Shown here in pieces: positions 27,635 through 36,272 of a stretch of 64,000 nt of DNA. Location of the stretch: positions 89,222-153,221 of the forward strand of contig CAAGEP010000005.1 in assembly GCA_900768875.1 (NCBI GenBank), read 5' to 3'. The notes under the pieces were generated by a model, which was not told the DNA's origin, ran no database searches, and was given only the letters and a program-made list of their open reading frames with translations. Position numbers and translations under genes: made by a program. The stretch comes from Alphaproteobacteria bacterium. Its GTDB lineage: Bacteria > Pseudomonadota > Alphaproteobacteria > CAAGCB01 > CAG-977. Every line of letters begins with the position of its first letter. Within the stretch, counting starts at the first letter, position 1.

Positions 27635-28576
27635 ATGGCTTCAGCTTTGGTTTTTCCGGGTCAAGGGTCGCAATTCGTCGGCATGGGCAAGGATTTGGCG
27701 GACGCGTTCACGGTCGCGCGCGAAGTCTTTTTGGAAGTCGACGACGCTTTGAACGAAAATTTAAGCGCGCTGATGTTTGACGGCGACGCGCAGGATTTGA
27801 TGTTGACTCAAAATGCCCAGCCCGCTTTGATGGCGGTCAGCATGGCGGTCGTCCGCGTCCTGCAGCAGGAAGGAAAAATCTCGCTTGCCGAAACGTTCAA
27901 GTATGCTGCGGGGCATTCTTTGGGCGAATATTCGGCGTTGTGCGCGGCGGGGGCTTTCGATATCACGACGGCGGCGCGTTTGCTCAGAACGCGCGGCAAA
28001 GCGATGCAGGAAGCCGTGCCCGTGGGCAAAGGCGGCATGGCGGCGTTAATCGGCGCGACCGTTGAAATCGCCCGTGAAATCGCCGCGGAAGCCGCGCAAG
28101 GCGATGTTTGTGTCGCGGCGAACGACAACGCCCCGGGGCAGGTCGTTATCAGCGGTTCGACGGCGGCGATTGACCGCGCCGTTGAAATCGCGGGGAAAAA
28201 GGGATTGAAACGCGCCGTGAAACTGGCGGTCAGCGCGCCGTTCCACAGCCCGATGATGCAGCCCGCGGCTGTCGTCATGGAACAGGCTTTGGCGGCGGCG
28301 GACATCAAAGATTTGCGCTTTCCCGTCATTGCGAACGTAACGGCTGCTCCCGTGGTCAAAGCCGACGACATCCGCAAATTGCTGACGGCACAGGTAACGG
28401 GTGCGGTCAGATGGCGTGAAAGCATGCTGTTCGCTATGGAAAACGGCGTCGATACGATTGTCGAAGCAGGCGCGGGCAAGGTTTTGTCGGGTTTGGCAAA
28501 ACGCATTTCGCCCGATTTGAAAGCGGTGACGCTCAACACGCCCGCCGACATCGAATCTTTTTTGAAAACGCTTTAA
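27635..28576 (+). CDS. fabD: Malonyl-CoA:ACP transacylase
   Basis: The 313-residue cytosolic enzyme moves malonyl from CoA to acyl carrier protein for fatty-acid elongation. It shows FPGQGSQFVGMGKDLA at the N-terminus, the nucleophile elbow GHSLGE (S95), and the catalytic-His region VSAPFHSPMM. AAGGAG precedes the ATG. It starts the fabD-fabG-acpP-fabF-mltG cluster; a TTGACA at 27570-27575 may belong to its promoter, though no good -10 follows. Confidence 0.96.
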   Translation: MASALVFPGQGSQFVGMGKDLADAFTVAREVFLEVDDALNENLSALMFDGDAQDLMLTQNAQPALMAVSMAVVRVLQQEGKISLAETFKYAAGHSLGEYSALCAAGAFDITTAARLLRTRGKAMQEAVPVGKGGMAALIGATVEIAREIAAEAAQGDVCVAANDNAPGQVVISGSTAAIDRAVEIAGKKGLKRAVKLAVSAPFHSPMMQPAAVVMEQALAAADIKDLRFPVIANVTAAPVVKADDIRKLLTAQVTGAVRWRESMLFAMENGVDTIVEAGAGKVLSGLAKRISPDLKAVTLNTPADIESFLKTL

Positions 28577-28594
28577 ACCGAAAGGAAAAAAGAA

Positions 28595-29329
28595 ATGGAT
28601 TTTACAGGGAAATGCGCTCTGGTAACAGGCGCGACGGGCGGTATCGGCCGCGTGATTGCGAAAAAATTGCATGACGCCGGCGCGACGGTCATCCTGACGG
28701 ATATGAATCAGGAAAAACTGGACGCTTACGCCGCCGAATTGAAAGACAGGGTTTTTGCTTTTTCGTGCAACTTGGGCGACGGCGCGGACATCGACGCTTT
28801 GGTCGCCAAAGCCGAAAAAGCCGCCGGTGCGATTGACATTTTAATCAACAACGCCGGCTTGACCAAAGACAATCTGTTCATGCGTATGAAAGACGAAGAT
28901 TGGGATTTGGTTTTGAAAGTGAACTTGACGGCAGGTTTCCGTCTGGCTCGCGCCGCCATTCGCGGAATGATGAAGCGCCGTTACGGCCGCATCGTCAGCA
29001 TGGCGTCGATTGTGGGCGTGATCGGCAACCCCGGACAGGCGAACTACGCCGCATCCAAAGCGGGCATGATTGCGATGACAAAATGTCTGGCTGCGGAAGT
29101 CGCTTCGCGCGGCATTACGGCAAACTGCGTTGCGCCGGGATTTATCAAAACCCCGATGACCGACGCTTTGCCCGAAGAAGCAAAAGAAAAACTGACCCGC
29201 AACATTCCGATGGCGCGCTTGGGTTTGCCCGAAGACGTCGCAAACGCCGTGGTGTTTCTTGCCAGCGACGAAGCGTCGTATATTACGGGACAAACCATCC
29301 ACGTCAACGGCGGGATGGCGATGATTTGA
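28595..29329 (+). CDS. fabG: 3-oxoacyl-ACP reductase
   Basis: The 244-residue short-chain dehydrogenase reduces beta-ketoacyl-ACP with NADPH. Motifs: TGATGGIGR (cofactor), NNAG, the catalytic SMASIVG serine region, and YAASKAG (Tyr and Lys). It ends with the usual ITGQTIHVNGGMAM. A ribosome site AAAGGAAA precedes it, 18 bp after fabD. Confidence 0.96.
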   Translation: MDFTGKCALVTGATGGIGRVIAKKLHDAGATVILTDMNQEKLDAYAAELKDRVFAFSCNLGDGADIDALVAKAEKAAGAIDILINNAGLTKDNLFMRMKDEDWDLVLKVNLTAGFRLARAAIRGMMKRRYGRIVSMASIVGVIGNPGQANYAASKAGMIAMTKCLAAEVASRGITANCVAPGFIKTPMTDALPEEAKEKLTRNIPMARLGLPEDVANAVVFLASDEASYITGQTIHVNGGMAMI

Positions 29330-29391
29330 CGATATGTCCTTTTTTTCTGGTCAAATCGAAAAATCTGTGCTAAAAGATGTTGCTTTCGTGA

Positions 29392-29418
29392 GTGCATCGG
29401 ATTTTTAATCCCCTGCAC
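29392..29418 (+). promoter_or_regulatory. Hairpin in the acpP 5' leader
   Basis: GTGCA-TC-GGATT-TTT-AATCC-CC-TGCAC forms a symmetric hairpin with a 2x2 internal mismatch, ending 24 nt before the acpP ATG. It lacks a T-run directly after it, so it looks like an mRNA-stability or processing element rather than a terminator. Confidence 0.45.
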
Positions 29419-29442
29419 CGTGTTTAACAAGAGGAATTAAAA

Positions 29443-29676
29443 ATGAGTGATATTGCCGAACGCGTAAAGAAAATTGTCGTTGAACACTTGGGAGTTGACG
29501 CTTCCAAAGTGACGGATTCGTCCAGCTTCATCGACGACTTGAACGCTGACAGCCTGGATACCGTCGAATTGGTTATGGCTTTCGAAGAAGAATTCTCTGT
29601 CGAAATCCCCGACGATGCCGCGGAAAAAATCCTGACGGTTCAGGACGCTATTGACTACATCAGCAAACACGTCTAA
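29443..29676 (+). CDS. acpP: Acyl carrier protein
   Basis: The 77-residue acidic helical carrier holds growing acyl chains on a 4'-phosphopantetheine arm attached to S37 in NADSLDTVEL. The sequence matches canonical AcpP end to end. GAGGAA precedes the ATG. A 113-bp gap with a hairpin before it and a hairpin after it suggest that acpP, whose product is needed in excess, has its own mRNA. Confidence 0.97.
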   Translation: MSDIAERVKKIVVEHLGVDASKVTDSSSFIDDLNADSLDTVELVMAFEEEFSVEIPDDAAEKILTVQDAIDYISKHV

Positions 29677-29692
29677 GAACAATCTGTAACGG

Positions 29693-29736
29693 TGCCGGTT
29701 TTCCGTCTTGGGCGGGGAATCGGCATTTGTTCTTTT
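29693..29736 (+). terminator. Hairpin between acpP and fabF, probable partial terminator
   Basis: TGCCGGTTTTCC pairs with GGGGAATCGGCA (12 pairs including G-T) around a 9-nt loop and is followed by TTTGTTCTTTT. It could attenuate read-through from acpP into fabF or stabilise the acpP mRNA. Confidence 0.5.
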
Positions 29737-29765
29737 AATCCAATCTCACATCACAAGGTGAAAAT

Positions 29766-31025
29766 ATGAGAAGAGTCGTCGTAACCGGTATGGGTTTGCT
29801 GTCCCCGATGGGGCGCGGAGTGGATAAAACATGGCAAGGGCTGATTCACGGTAAATCGGGAATCTCGAAAGTCCAAAAGTTCGATGTGTCCGAAATGACC
29901 GCCAAAATCGCAGGACAAGTGTTTTTCGGCAAGGGTGAAAACGAATTTGATCCCGATACCGTCATGGCTCCCAAAGACCAGCGCCGCGTCGACCCGTTCA
30001 TCTTGTACGGCGTGTGTGCCGGTATCGACGCCGTCGAAGATTCGGGATGGAAGCCCGAAACCGACGAAGACCGTTTCCGCACGGGTGTGATGATCGGGTC
30101 GGGCATCGGCGGTTTAAGCGCGATTTCCGAGAGCGCCGTTACGCTCAAAGAACACGGTCCGCGCCGCATCAGCCCGTTCTTTATTCCGTCCTGCCTGATT
30201 AACCTGATTTCGGGACAGTTGTCGATTAAGTACGGTTTCTACGGTCCGAACCATGCGTGCGTTACGGCGTGCGCGACGGGGACTCACGCCATTGGCGACG
30301 CCGCCCGTCTGATTATGTGGGGCGATGCCGACGTGATGGTCGCGGGCGGTGCCGAAGCCGCGGTTTATCCGCTGGCGATGGCGGGCTTTGCGCAGGCGAA
30401 AGCGTTGTCCACAAGCTATAACGACACCCCCGAAAAAGCGTCCCGTCCGTGGGACAAAGGTCATGACGGTTTCGTCATGGGCGAAGGCGCGGGCGTCGTC
30501 GTTTTGGAAGAATACGAACACGCCAAAAAGCGCGGCGCGAAAATTTACGGCGAAGTCGCGGGCTACGGTTTGTCGGGCGACGGTTATCACGTCACAGCCC
30601 CCGCCGCGGACAGCCGCGGATCGAAGCATGCGATGCGCATGGCGTTGAAAAATGCGGGGATGAACGTCGAACAAATCGGCTACATCAACGCGCACGGCAC
30701 GTCGACCCCTGCGGGCGACATTCTGGAAGTCAACGCGGTCAAATCCGTTTTCGGCGACTATGCGACCAAAGTGTCCATGTCGTCCACAAAGTCCAGCATC
30801 GGACATTTGTTGGGCGCGGCGGGCGCGGTCGAAGCGATTTTCTGCCTGAAAGCGCTGAACGAAGGTCTTTTGCCGCCGACGTTGAACTTGGAAGACCCCA
30901 TCGAAGGCGCGGAAGATATGGACTTGGTGCCGCTGAAAGCCAAAGAACGCAAGCTTGAAGCCGTGATGTCCAATTCGTTCGGCTTCGGCGGAACGAACGC
31001 TTCCGTTATTTTCAAAGCCGTTTAA
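29766..31025 (+). CDS. fabF: 3-oxoacyl-ACP synthase II
   Basis: The 419-residue condensing enzyme elongates acyl-ACP with malonyl-ACP. It has the nucleophile C169 in VTACATGTH, the first His in NAHGTSTPAGD, the second in SSIGHLLGAAGAVE, and the C-terminal FGFGGTNAS. Length and motifs are standard FabF. AAGGTG precedes the ATG. It is followed after 3 bp by mltG, a frequent neighbour. Confidence 0.96.
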   Translation: MRRVVVTGMGLLSPMGRGVDKTWQGLIHGKSGISKVQKFDVSEMTAKIAGQVFFGKGENEFDPDTVMAPKDQRRVDPFILYGVCAGIDAVEDSGWKPETDEDRFRTGVMIGSGIGGLSAISESAVTLKEHGPRRISPFFIPSCLINLISGQLSIKYGFYGPNHACVTACATGTHAIGDAARLIMWGDADVMVAGGAEAAVYPLAMAGFAQAKALSTSYNDTPEKASRPWDKGHDGFVMGEGAGVVVLEEYEHAKKRGAKIYGEVAGYGLSGDGYHVTAPAADSRGSKHAMRMALKNAGMNVEQIGYINAHGTSTPAGDILEVNAVKSVFGDYATKVSMSSTKSSIGHLLGAAGAVEAIFCLKALNEGLLPPTLNLEDPIEGAEDMDLVPLKAKERKLEAVMSNSFGFGGTNASVIFKAV

Positions 31026-31028
31026 ATC

Positions 31029-32198
31029 ATGAAAGCGGGCGGGCGCTTTTTATTGAAATTGTTGGTTCTGCTCGCCATTTTGCTGACGGGCGGAAGCGTC
31101 TTCAGTTACTATTCGCTGCTTTACGAACAAAACGATGCGGCCGAACCGACCGTTGTCTTGGTTGAAAAAGGCGACAATCTGGGGCGGATTGCCCTTCGTT
31201 TGAAAAAAGACGGACTGCTGAAAAGCGTTGCCGTTTTCAAAGTCGCCGCCCGTTTGTCGGGCAAATCGACTCAGCTGAAAACGGGCGAATACCGTATTCC
31301 CGCGCATGCCAGCGCAAAAGAAATTCTGGGTGTTTTGACGGGCGGGCAGACTTTGGTGCGCCGCGTCACGATTCCCGAAGGCAAAACCAGCCGCCAGATT
31401 TACGATATTCTGCTGGAAACGGCGGGATTGTTCGGCGAATTGCCCGAACCGCCCGCAAACGGGGCTTTGTTGCCCGAAACGTATGTGTTCGGCTATGGCG
31501 TGCCGCGCAAAGTCATTGCGGACAGAATGCGCGAATCCATGCAAAAAACAATCGACGATTTATGGGAATACCGCGCCGATGATTTGCCTTATAAAACCAA
31601 GGCGGAAGCTTTGGTTATGGCGTCGATTGTGGAAAAAGAAACGTCTGTTCCCGCCGAACGTCCGCGCATTGCCGCCGTATTTGTGAACCGTTTGCGCAAA
31701 GGCATGCGTCTGCAAACCGATCCGACGGTGATTTACGCCGTAACCGACGGATCGATGGAACTGAACCGCCGTTTGACGCACAAGGATTTAAAAACGCCGC
31801 ATCCGTTCAACACTTATGTCAATCGCGGACTGCCGCCCGCGCCGATTTGCAATCCGGGGCGCGATTCGATTTTGGCGGTTTTGCAGCCTTTGAAAACGAA
31901 CGAGCTGTATTTCGTCGCGGACGGAACGGGCGGACATGTCTTTTCGCAAACGTTCGACCAGCACCGGCGCAACATTGCCGCGTGGAAAAAAGCGCGCGTT
32001 CAGAAACGCTTGGCGCGGCGCAAAGCCCGATTGGCGGCGCTGAAAGCCAAAGAACGGGCGGCGGCGAAAAACAATAAAAAGACGGCTGTCCCGCCGCCTG
32101 CTCCCGTTGTTGCCGAAGAACCCGATGAGCCGATGGAACCCGAAGACGTTTCGCTGGACATTATCGATTCGATTCCCGTGGAACAGCCGAAACAATAG
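31029..32198 (+). CDS. mltG: Endolytic murein transglycosylase MltG with charged C-terminal extension
   Basis: The 389-residue inner-membrane enzyme cleaves nascent glycan strands, setting their length. It has an N-terminal membrane helix (about 9-28), a LysM-like subdomain (VEKGDNLGRIALRLKKDG), and the YceG catalytic domain with E202 in ASIVEKET, plus FVNRLRKGMRLQTDPTVIY and YVNRGLPPAPICNPG. After the usual end (near residue 320) there is an extra tail of about 65 residues, first very basic (R, K, A), then Pro-rich and acidic, not part of the standard family. It overlaps no gene and precedes the Sel1-SPOR gene by 9 bp. Confidence 0.93.
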   Translation: MKAGGRFLLKLLVLLAILLTGGSVFSYYSLLYEQNDAAEPTVVLVEKGDNLGRIALRLKKDGLLKSVAVFKVAARLSGKSTQLKTGEYRIPAHASAKEILGVLTGGQTLVRRVTIPEGKTSRQIYDILLETAGLFGELPEPPANGALLPETYVFGYGVPRKVIADRMRESMQKTIDDLWEYRADDLPYKTKAEALVMASIVEKETSVPAERPRIAAVFVNRLRKGMRLQTDPTVIYAVTDGSMELNRRLTHKDLKTPHPFNTYVNRGLPPAPICNPGRDSILAVLQPLKTNELYFVADGTGGHVFSQTFDQHRRNIAAWKKARVQKRLARRKARLAALKAKERAAAKNNKKTAVPPPAPVVAEEPDEPMEPEDVSLDIIDSIPVEQPKQ

Positions 32199-32207
32199 GA
32201 GGGCGTT

Positions 32208-32924
32208 ATGCCTTTTCTGCTTTTGTTTTTAATGATTTTTTCAACGCCCGCTTTCGCCGATTTTGAAACGGGACGCAAAGCGTTCGCCGCGGGAGATTAC
32301 GAGCGTGCTTTTACCGAATGGCAGGCGGCGGCGGAGCAGGGCGACGCGTCGGCTCAGCGCAATGTCGGTCATTTGTACCGCTGGGGAAAGGGTGTGTCTC
32401 AGGATTTGACCCAAGCCGCTTATTGGTATTTTACGGCGGCGAAAAACGGATCGGCGGGCGCGCAATACAATTTGGGCGTGATGTATCTGCGCGGCGAGGG
32501 TGTTCCCCGCAACGAGGAGGAAGGCACGCTTTGGCTGGAGCGGTCGGCGGATCAGGGCTATGCGAAAGCCAAAAAACGGCTGGAGGACTTGAAAGCCGAT
32601 TTGGATGAATTCCCCGCCGACGAAGAAATCCTGTCGCCCGTCAAACAATCCGCAAAACCGCGCAAGGAAACCAAGCGCAAAGAACCGCCCCTTTACGCGC
32701 ACTTGGCGTCCTATTACACGCAGGAAACGCTGGACAAGGGGTGGAAAGAGCTGCGGCAGACTTATCCCGAATTAAAGGGGTTCAAAACTGTTGAAACGCA
32801 GGTTTCCCTGCCCGAAAAGGGAAAATACATCCGCTTGTATATCAAAGGAAAACCCGCGGACGTCAAACGCGTCTGCGGGCTGTTGAACGATAAAAAGCAG
32901 TATTGCTTAATCAGCTATCCGTAG
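32208..32924 (+). CDS. Secreted Sel1-repeat protein with C-terminal SPOR-like domain
   Basis: The 238-residue product has a signal peptide (MPFLLLFLMIFSTPAFA), three Sel1 repeats (about 28-130; SAQRNVGHLYRWGKGVSQD, AQYNLGVMYLRGEGVPRNE), a basic linker, and a C-terminal SPOR-like fold (about 162-238; AHLASYYTQETLDKGWKEL ending KKQYCLISYP). SPOR domains bind denuded glycan strands at division sites. Coming directly after mltG, whose product makes glycan ends, it probably works in septal or lateral wall remodelling. It overlaps the convergent downstream gene by 14 bp. Confidence 0.8.
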   Translation: MPFLLLFLMIFSTPAFADFETGRKAFAAGDYERAFTEWQAAAEQGDASAQRNVGHLYRWGKGVSQDLTQAAYWYFTAAKNGSAGAQYNLGVMYLRGEGVPRNEEEGTLWLERSADQGYAKAKKRLEDLKADLDEFPADEEILSPVKQSAKPRKETKRKEPPLYAHLASYYTQETLDKGWKELRQTYPELKGFKTVETQVSLPEKGKYIRLYIKGKPADVKRVCGLLNDKKQYCLISYP

Positions 32925-33981
32925 GCTGTTCGGGTGCAATAACGTTGACTTTTAGCGTTTTGTCCTTTTGCCGTTTGGTTGTCCAAACCATTTTGGCGTA
33001 CGTTCGCATATCGGGGACTTTGTCCGTTTCGTCAAGGATTTCCTTGCCCAAAATGGTTTCCAGAATATCTTCGAGCGTAACGATGCCCAGCCAAGTCCCC
33101 AGTTCGTCGAACACAACGCCGATATGGTTGTGGGAACGCAGCATTTCCGTAAAGACGTAATCCGCGTTGGACGACGAAGCGATTTCCAAAATCGGGCGGA
33201 TTAAATCTTTGATGCCCAGCGACGGGTCTTTGCCGATTAAATCGGATTTGTGGACGTAACCGATAAAGACTTCCTCGTCTTCGTTTTTCATAACGGGGTA
33301 GCGCGAAAACGAATGTTGAGTCGCCGTTTCGATGAATTCGCGGATGCTGATGTCCGCCAAAACGGTCGCGCACACGTTGCGCGGGGTCAGCAAGTCTTTG
33401 ATTTTGATGTTGTCCATGTTCAGCGTGTTGCTGATGACGTGATATTCGTCTTCGTCCAGCATTTTTTCCGTATAGCCCATTTTTGTCAGCGCGCCGATTT
33501 CTTCGCGGATGTTGTTTTTGGGCGCGTTTTTGGGCTTGATTAAGTTTGTCAGGATTTCAAACAGCTTGATGAACGGCGCCAGACAAAACAGCATGATGGA
33601 CTGCATAAAGCACAAAAATCCCAGCAATTTCTGCCAATAGGTCGCGCCGATGGTTTTGGGCAGGATTTCGCTGCACGACAAAATCAGCACGGTCATAATG
33701 GCGGATGCCCAGCCGACCCATTTCTGTCCGAACACGGCGGCGACCTGCGCGCCGATACACGCCGCGCCGGCGGTGTTGGCGACAGTGTTTAAAATCAAAA
33801 TCGCGGACAGCGGGCGGTCGATGTGGGCTTTCAGATTCGATATTTTTTTGTAAAGAACGGGCTTGGTTTCCTCCAAGCTGGCGATATAACTGGGGGTTAC
33901 CGACAACAACGTCGCTTCCATCAGCGAACAGGTAAAGGAAATGCCGACGGTCAAAACCACCAAAATAATTAAAAGAGTCAT
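32911..33981 (-). CDS. CNNM/DUF21 membrane protein with CBS pair (HlyC/CorC-like)
   Basis: The 356-residue protein has an N-terminal CNNM (DUF21) membrane domain of about four helices (residues 1-180; with SCSLMEATLLSVTPSY and SCSEILPKTIGATYW), then two CBS modules (about 200-320; LTPRNVCATVLADISI, RSHNHIGVVFDELGTWLGIVTLEDILE). Related proteins transport or regulate Mg2+ and Co2+. The usual C-terminal CorC/HlyC accessory domain is absent; only about 35 residues follow the CBS pair. The ATG at 33981 is chosen because AGAGGA precedes it. Confidence 0.88.
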   Translation of the reverse strand: MTLLIILVVLTVGISFTCSLMEATLLSVTPSYIASLEETKPVLYKKISNLKAHIDRPLSAILILNTVANTAGAACIGAQVAAVFGQKWVGWASAIMTVLILSCSEILPKTIGATYWQKLLGFLCFMQSIMLFCLAPFIKLFEILTNLIKPKNAPKNNIREEIGALTKMGYTEKMLDEDEYHVISNTLNMDNIKIKDLLTPRNVCATVLADISIREFIETATQHSFSRYPVMKNEDEEVFIGYVHKSDLIGKDPSLGIKDLIRPILEIASSSNADYVFTEMLRSHNHIGVVFDELGTWLGIVTLEDILETILGKEILDETDKVPDMRTYAKMVWTTKRQKDKTLKVNVIAPEQPTDS

Positions 33982-34078
33982 AGAATCCTCTGTAAAGAAA
34001 AGACTTTTACAGAATAGCACCGAACCTTTTGCGGGACAAGCGGGAAAACGGCGGTTTGACCCGCCGCTTTCCGATTTT

Positions 34079-35527
34079 TCAGATTTTCAGAACGCCGCGC
34101 GAAAACAAAAACACGGCAATCAGCGCGACGACAACCAGCGCGCCCGCCGCCCACGGCTCTCGTCCGTTAAAGACGGGTTCGTTCGGGGCGTTTTCGCGTC
34201 TTGCCCACACAAAGACGGGGACGCCGAGCGCAAGGAACAGCACCGCCATCAGCAAATACTGCAGTCCCGCCGCGTAAATCAGCCACACGGCGTAAAGCGA
34301 CCCGAACATTGACGACAGCAACGCTTCGGAACGCGGAGAAACGGCGGTTTGCGGATATTCTCCGTCTTCGCACATTTTCCACAAAAAGCCCATGCTGACC
34401 AAATAAGCGGGCAGAACCATCACGCCCGTAATCGACAGCATGGTGTTCCACGCGTCGTTGGAAAAGTACACCATGAAAATCGCCGCCTGCATCAGCGAAC
34501 TGCCGACCCACAGGGAAACATTGGGCGCGCCGTTGACGTTTTCGCGGGCAAAGACGCGCGGGAACGTTCCGTTTTTCGCGGCGGCGAACGGAATTTCAGC
34601 CGTAATCATCGTCCATGCCAGCCAGCTGGAAAGCACGGCAATCAGCAATCCGCCGTTCATCAAGCGGCTGCCCCATTTGCCGACGGCGGCTTCCAGTACG
34701 CCCGCGGTGGACGGATTGGGTACGGCGGCAAGCTCTGCATGGTTCATAAAGCCGTAAGGCAAAACGGACAGCAGAACATAAATCGCCAAACAGCCCAAAA
34801 ATCCGATAAAGGTCGCTTTGCCGACATCGGCTTTGTTGCGGGCGCGATCGGACAAAACGACCGCCCCTTCAATCCCGATGAAAGCCCAAAGCGTTACCAG
34901 CATGGTGCTTTTGATTTGGTCGGGAACGGATCCCAAGCCTTTGCCGTGTGACGCCATATTGCCCCAAAAGTCAACGTCAAAGGTGCTTGCTTTGAACACA
35001 AAAGCCATAATCAGGATAAAAACCAGCAAAGGCACGATATTGCACGCCGTTCCGATGATGTTGACAACGCTTGCCCTTTTCACGCCGCGCAAGACGATAC
35101 AGTTGAACACCCAAATCAGCAAAGATCCGCCGATAATGGAATAAATGCCGTTGCCGCCCGCAAAGTACGGCGGGAAAAAGTAATTCAGCGCGTCCATGGT
35201 AATCACGGCATAGCCGACGTTGCCGAAAATCTGGCACAGCCAATAGCCCCACCCGATTGTAAAGCCTGCGAACGCACCGAATCCCGCGCGGGCGTACATG
35301 TACACCCCTGCGGTCAAATCGGATCGCGCGTCGGACAGGATTCGGAACGAATTTGCCAAAAAATACATGCCGACGCCCGTGACCAGCCACGCCAGCAATA
35401 CCGCGCCCGCGCTTGCCCCCGCCGCCATGTTTTGGGGCAGGCTGTAAATCCCGCCCCCGACCATCGAGCTGACGACGACGCATGCCAGCGCCGCCAGCCC
35501 CAGTTTTTTGTTTTGTTCCTGCGCCAT
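34079..35527 (-). CDS. aaxC: Arginine/agmatine-type antiporter (APA family, AaxC/ArcD-like)
   Basis: The 482-residue APC-superfamily transporter has about 12 membrane helices. Its first helix reads SSMVGGGIYSLPQNMA, the hallmark of the basic amino acid/polyamine antiporter branch; WAFIGIEGAVVLSDRARNKADVG marks the sixth helix. Family members exchange arginine with agmatine or ornithine. It sits 12 bp downstream of a pyruvoyl-dependent arginine decarboxylase gene, which makes arginine/agmatine exchange much the likeliest role: import arginine, export the decarboxylation product, net removal of a proton. Gene symbol is by analogy with chlamydial aaxC. Confidence 0.85.
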   Translation of the reverse strand: MAQEQNKKLGLAALACVVVSSMVGGGIYSLPQNMAAGASAGAVLLAWLVTGVGMYFLANSFRILSDARSDLTAGVYMYARAGFGAFAGFTIGWGYWLCQIFGNVGYAVITMDALNYFFPPYFAGGNGIYSIIGGSLLIWVFNCIVLRGVKRASVVNIIGTACNIVPLLVFILIMAFVFKASTFDVDFWGNMASHGKGLGSVPDQIKSTMLVTLWAFIGIEGAVVLSDRARNKADVGKATFIGFLGCLAIYVLLSVLPYGFMNHAELAAVPNPSTAGVLEAAVGKWGSRLMNGGLLIAVLSSWLAWTMITAEIPFAAAKNGTFPRVFARENVNGAPNVSLWVGSSLMQAAIFMVYFSNDAWNTMLSITGVMVLPAYLVSMGFLWKMCEDGEYPQTAVSPRSEALLSSMFGSLYAVWLIYAAGLQYLLMAVLFLALGVPVFVWARRENAPNEPVFNGREPWAAGALVVVALIAVFLFSRGVLKI

Positions 35528-35539
35528 GATACAGTCCTT

Positions 35540-36121
35540 TTACAATTTGACGGGATCGGCGGTTTCAAAGTTCAAAAAGCCCAAGCATGTCAAGCAATAA
35601 CCGAATTGCCGCGTGATATTGATATAGTTGTGATACAGCTGAAATTCGCTGTGTTTTTCGACGCCGCGGATTTCCAATTCGTGTTTCAGGGATTTGTTCA
35701 GCCACATTTCGGCATGCCCTTTGGCGATTTCGTCGTCGATATAAGTCGGGAAGTATTCGACGTATTCCGCCGCCCAGCCGCCGATAAGCTTGCCCATTTT
35801 GTCTTTGCCCCAGCATACGCCGACGCCCGTGGCAATCGCGCGGTGTTCGCTGCTGTTTGCGCCGTTTCCCGCCATGATGACTTCCAGCACCGCGCCGTGT
35901 TTAAAGAACTTTGACACTTTGTCGACGGGAACGATGTTGTCTTTCAGCTCGGGGGGCAGAACGGACGTGTACGGGATGACGTTGAAGTCTTGGATTTTCG
36001 CCTGCGCCAAAGCTGAGTCGTAACAAAACGTTTCAAACGGCTGGGGCGGAATGCCGTCGTCGGATTGTCCCGCGCCGCCCGTGTGAAAAGCCAATGTCGG
36101 ATAACGAGTGCCAACTAACAT
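35540..36121 (-). CDS. aaxB: Pyruvoyl-dependent arginine decarboxylase (AaxB-like)
   Basis: The 193-residue proenzyme converts arginine to agmatine plus CO2. Pyruvoyl decarboxylases self-cleave before a serine that becomes the pyruvoyl group. Here the site is VIPYTSVLPPEL with T52-S53, the same Thr-Ser pair and numbering known for chlamydial AaxB (archaeal relatives use Ser-Ser). Other family stretches are GNGANSSEHRAIATGVGVCWGKD and the acid-rich YVEYFPTYIDDEIAKGHAE. A perfect AAGGAGGT precedes the ATG. It forms an operon with the antiporter gene and diverges from an OprB-like porin gene. Confidence 0.93.
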   Translation of the reverse strand: MLVGTRYPTLAFHTGGAGQSDDGIPPQPFETFCYDSALAQAKIQDFNVIPYTSVLPPELKDNIVPVDKVSKFFKHGAVLEVIMAGNGANSSEHRAIATGVGVCWGKDKMGKLIGGWAAEYVEYFPTYIDDEIAKGHAEMWLNKSLKHELEIRGVEKHSEFQLYHNYINITRQFGYCLTCLGFLNFETADPVKL

Positions 36122-36272
36122 GATTAAACCTCCTTGAAAAAAAATGAATGACGGCTTTAACGGTACGGGGTTTTCAAAGGCGAAAACAGATGGACTTGTT
36201 TTTTATAACCGTATTGCTTTCTGTCCGAAGCCGCGTTTTTTGCCTAAGCTGAAATAAAAAAGGGAGCAAGTG

